Positions 14,703 through 14,900 of a stretch of DNA of 14,900 nucleotides are shown in pieces. Both the position numbers and the translations under genes were made by a program. Origin of the DNA: JBBECF01 sp040881945 (GTDB taxonomy: Bacteria > Pseudomonadota > Alphaproteobacteria > Dongiales > Dongiaceae); contig JBBECF010000170.1 of NCBI GenBank assembly GCA_040881945.1, positions 1 to 14,900 of the forward strand. The letters are read 5' to 3'. The notes under the pieces are model-generated. The model searched no databases and was not told the origin of the DNA. It worked only from the letters and a program-made list of their open reading frames with translations. Each line of letters opens with the position of its first letter. Position 1 is the first letter of the stretch.

Positions 14703-14821
14703 ATATCTAAACATGGAGTCCCGCGCCAGCGATGGCGCACACCACAAAGGCTTGATTCTCTGTGCATTCTACGGTTTGAGGCTTGAAAGCATGACGCCTC
14801 GCAGCTCCCAAATGTGGATGA

Positions 14822-14845
14822 ACCGGAAGCAAAGGGATAAGCCTT
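14822..14845 (-). repeat. Right terminal inverted repeat of the MITE-like element
   Basis: A 24-bp arm starting ACCGGAAG and ending ATAAGCCTT, the exact reverse complement of 14679-14702, with no mismatch. Confidence 0.9.
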
Positions 14846-14853
14846 AAACCGCA
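14846..14853 (+). repeat. Right target-site duplication (AAACCGCA)
   Basis: Second copy of the 8-mer, identical to 14671-14678 and directly next to the right inverted repeat. Confidence 0.75.
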
Positions 14854-14900
14854 ATGCCAGGGGCGTCATGAATCCATTCTATTTTTTTCTCTCTCTATGG

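Larger units (their letters stand above)
14679..14845. mobile_element. Miniature inverted-repeat transposable element (MITE-like), 167 bp
   Basis: The element is bounded by perfect 24-bp inverted repeats (14679-14702 and 14822-14845) and flanked on both sides by the identical 8-mer AAACCGCA (14671-14678 and 14846-14853), as expected of a target-site duplication. The inner sequence continues the symmetry weakly (8 of the next 14 positions pair). The core has a perfect hairpin GCGCCA-GCGA-TGGCGC (14723-14738). There is no room for a transposase, so it would have to be moved in trans by a full-length relative. Eight-base duplications are made by several families (for example ISL3, IS66, IS256, IS1595); I cannot assign one. 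Confidence 0.8.

Noticed and set aside
14684..14869. 61-codon minus-strand frame across the MITE-like element
   Set aside because: It is made mostly of the inverted repeats and core hairpins and has no ribosome-binding site or known domain.
1..14900. CRISPR array, tRNA or rRNA genes
   Set aside because: No regularly spaced repeat set, cloverleaf or rRNA-like sequence was seen on either strand.

Overview
The window reads as one long surface-polysaccharide sugar-biosynthesis and export cluster from a GC-rich Gram-negative bacterium. An alphaproteobacterium is my best guess, from the strong G/C third-position bias and the Wzm/Wzt-type export pair; the sequence holds no rRNA or housekeeping marker to prove it. 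All credible genes lie on the + strand. Many are joined by 4-nt stop/start overlaps (2695-2698, 3699-3702, 6185-6188, 8971-8974, 9897-9900), so this looks like one or two operons.

Layout. Bases 1-246 are non-coding, with a direct repeat and a possible promoter. Bases 247-6733 hold a SIS-type sugar-phosphate isomerase, a small transaldolase, two SDR epimerase/dehydratases, a nucleotidyltransferase-kinase fusion (HldE-like but with swapped domain order), a Gfo/Idh/MocA oxidoreductase and a NUDIX hydrolase. A gap of about 380 bp follows, holding at most one dubious small ORF. Bases 7115-12755 hold a third SDR (GDP-mannose-4,6-dehydratase-like active site), a two-gene split transketolase, an ABC-2 exporter permease (wzm), a short ATPase (wzt) and a DegT/DnrJ/EryC1 aminotransferase. 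Bases 12832-14347 hold a SAM methyltransferase and an AAC(3)-family N-acetyltransferase. The tail (14348-14900) is non-coding and becomes AT-richer. It ends in a well-formed 167-bp miniature inverted-repeat element with 24-bp perfect ends and an 8-bp target duplication.

How it may work. Transaldolase and transketolase rearrange sugar phosphates; a SIS isomerase turns a ketose phosphate into an aldose phosphate; a kinase/nucleotidyltransferase activates it; SDRs and a Gfo/Idh enzyme oxidise or epimerise it; a DegT enzyme adds an amino group; and a methyltransferase and an AAC(3)-like enzyme may decorate it. This order of chemistry resembles ADP-heptose synthesis and, even more, the octose branch of lincosamide biosynthesis. 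My main hypothesis is that the locus makes an unusual nucleotide-activated higher-carbon (C7 or C8) amino sugar for an ABC-exported glycan. No glycosyltransferase, Wzx/Wzy or GmhB-like phosphatase is visible here, so the locus must continue outside the window or use factors encoded elsewhere.
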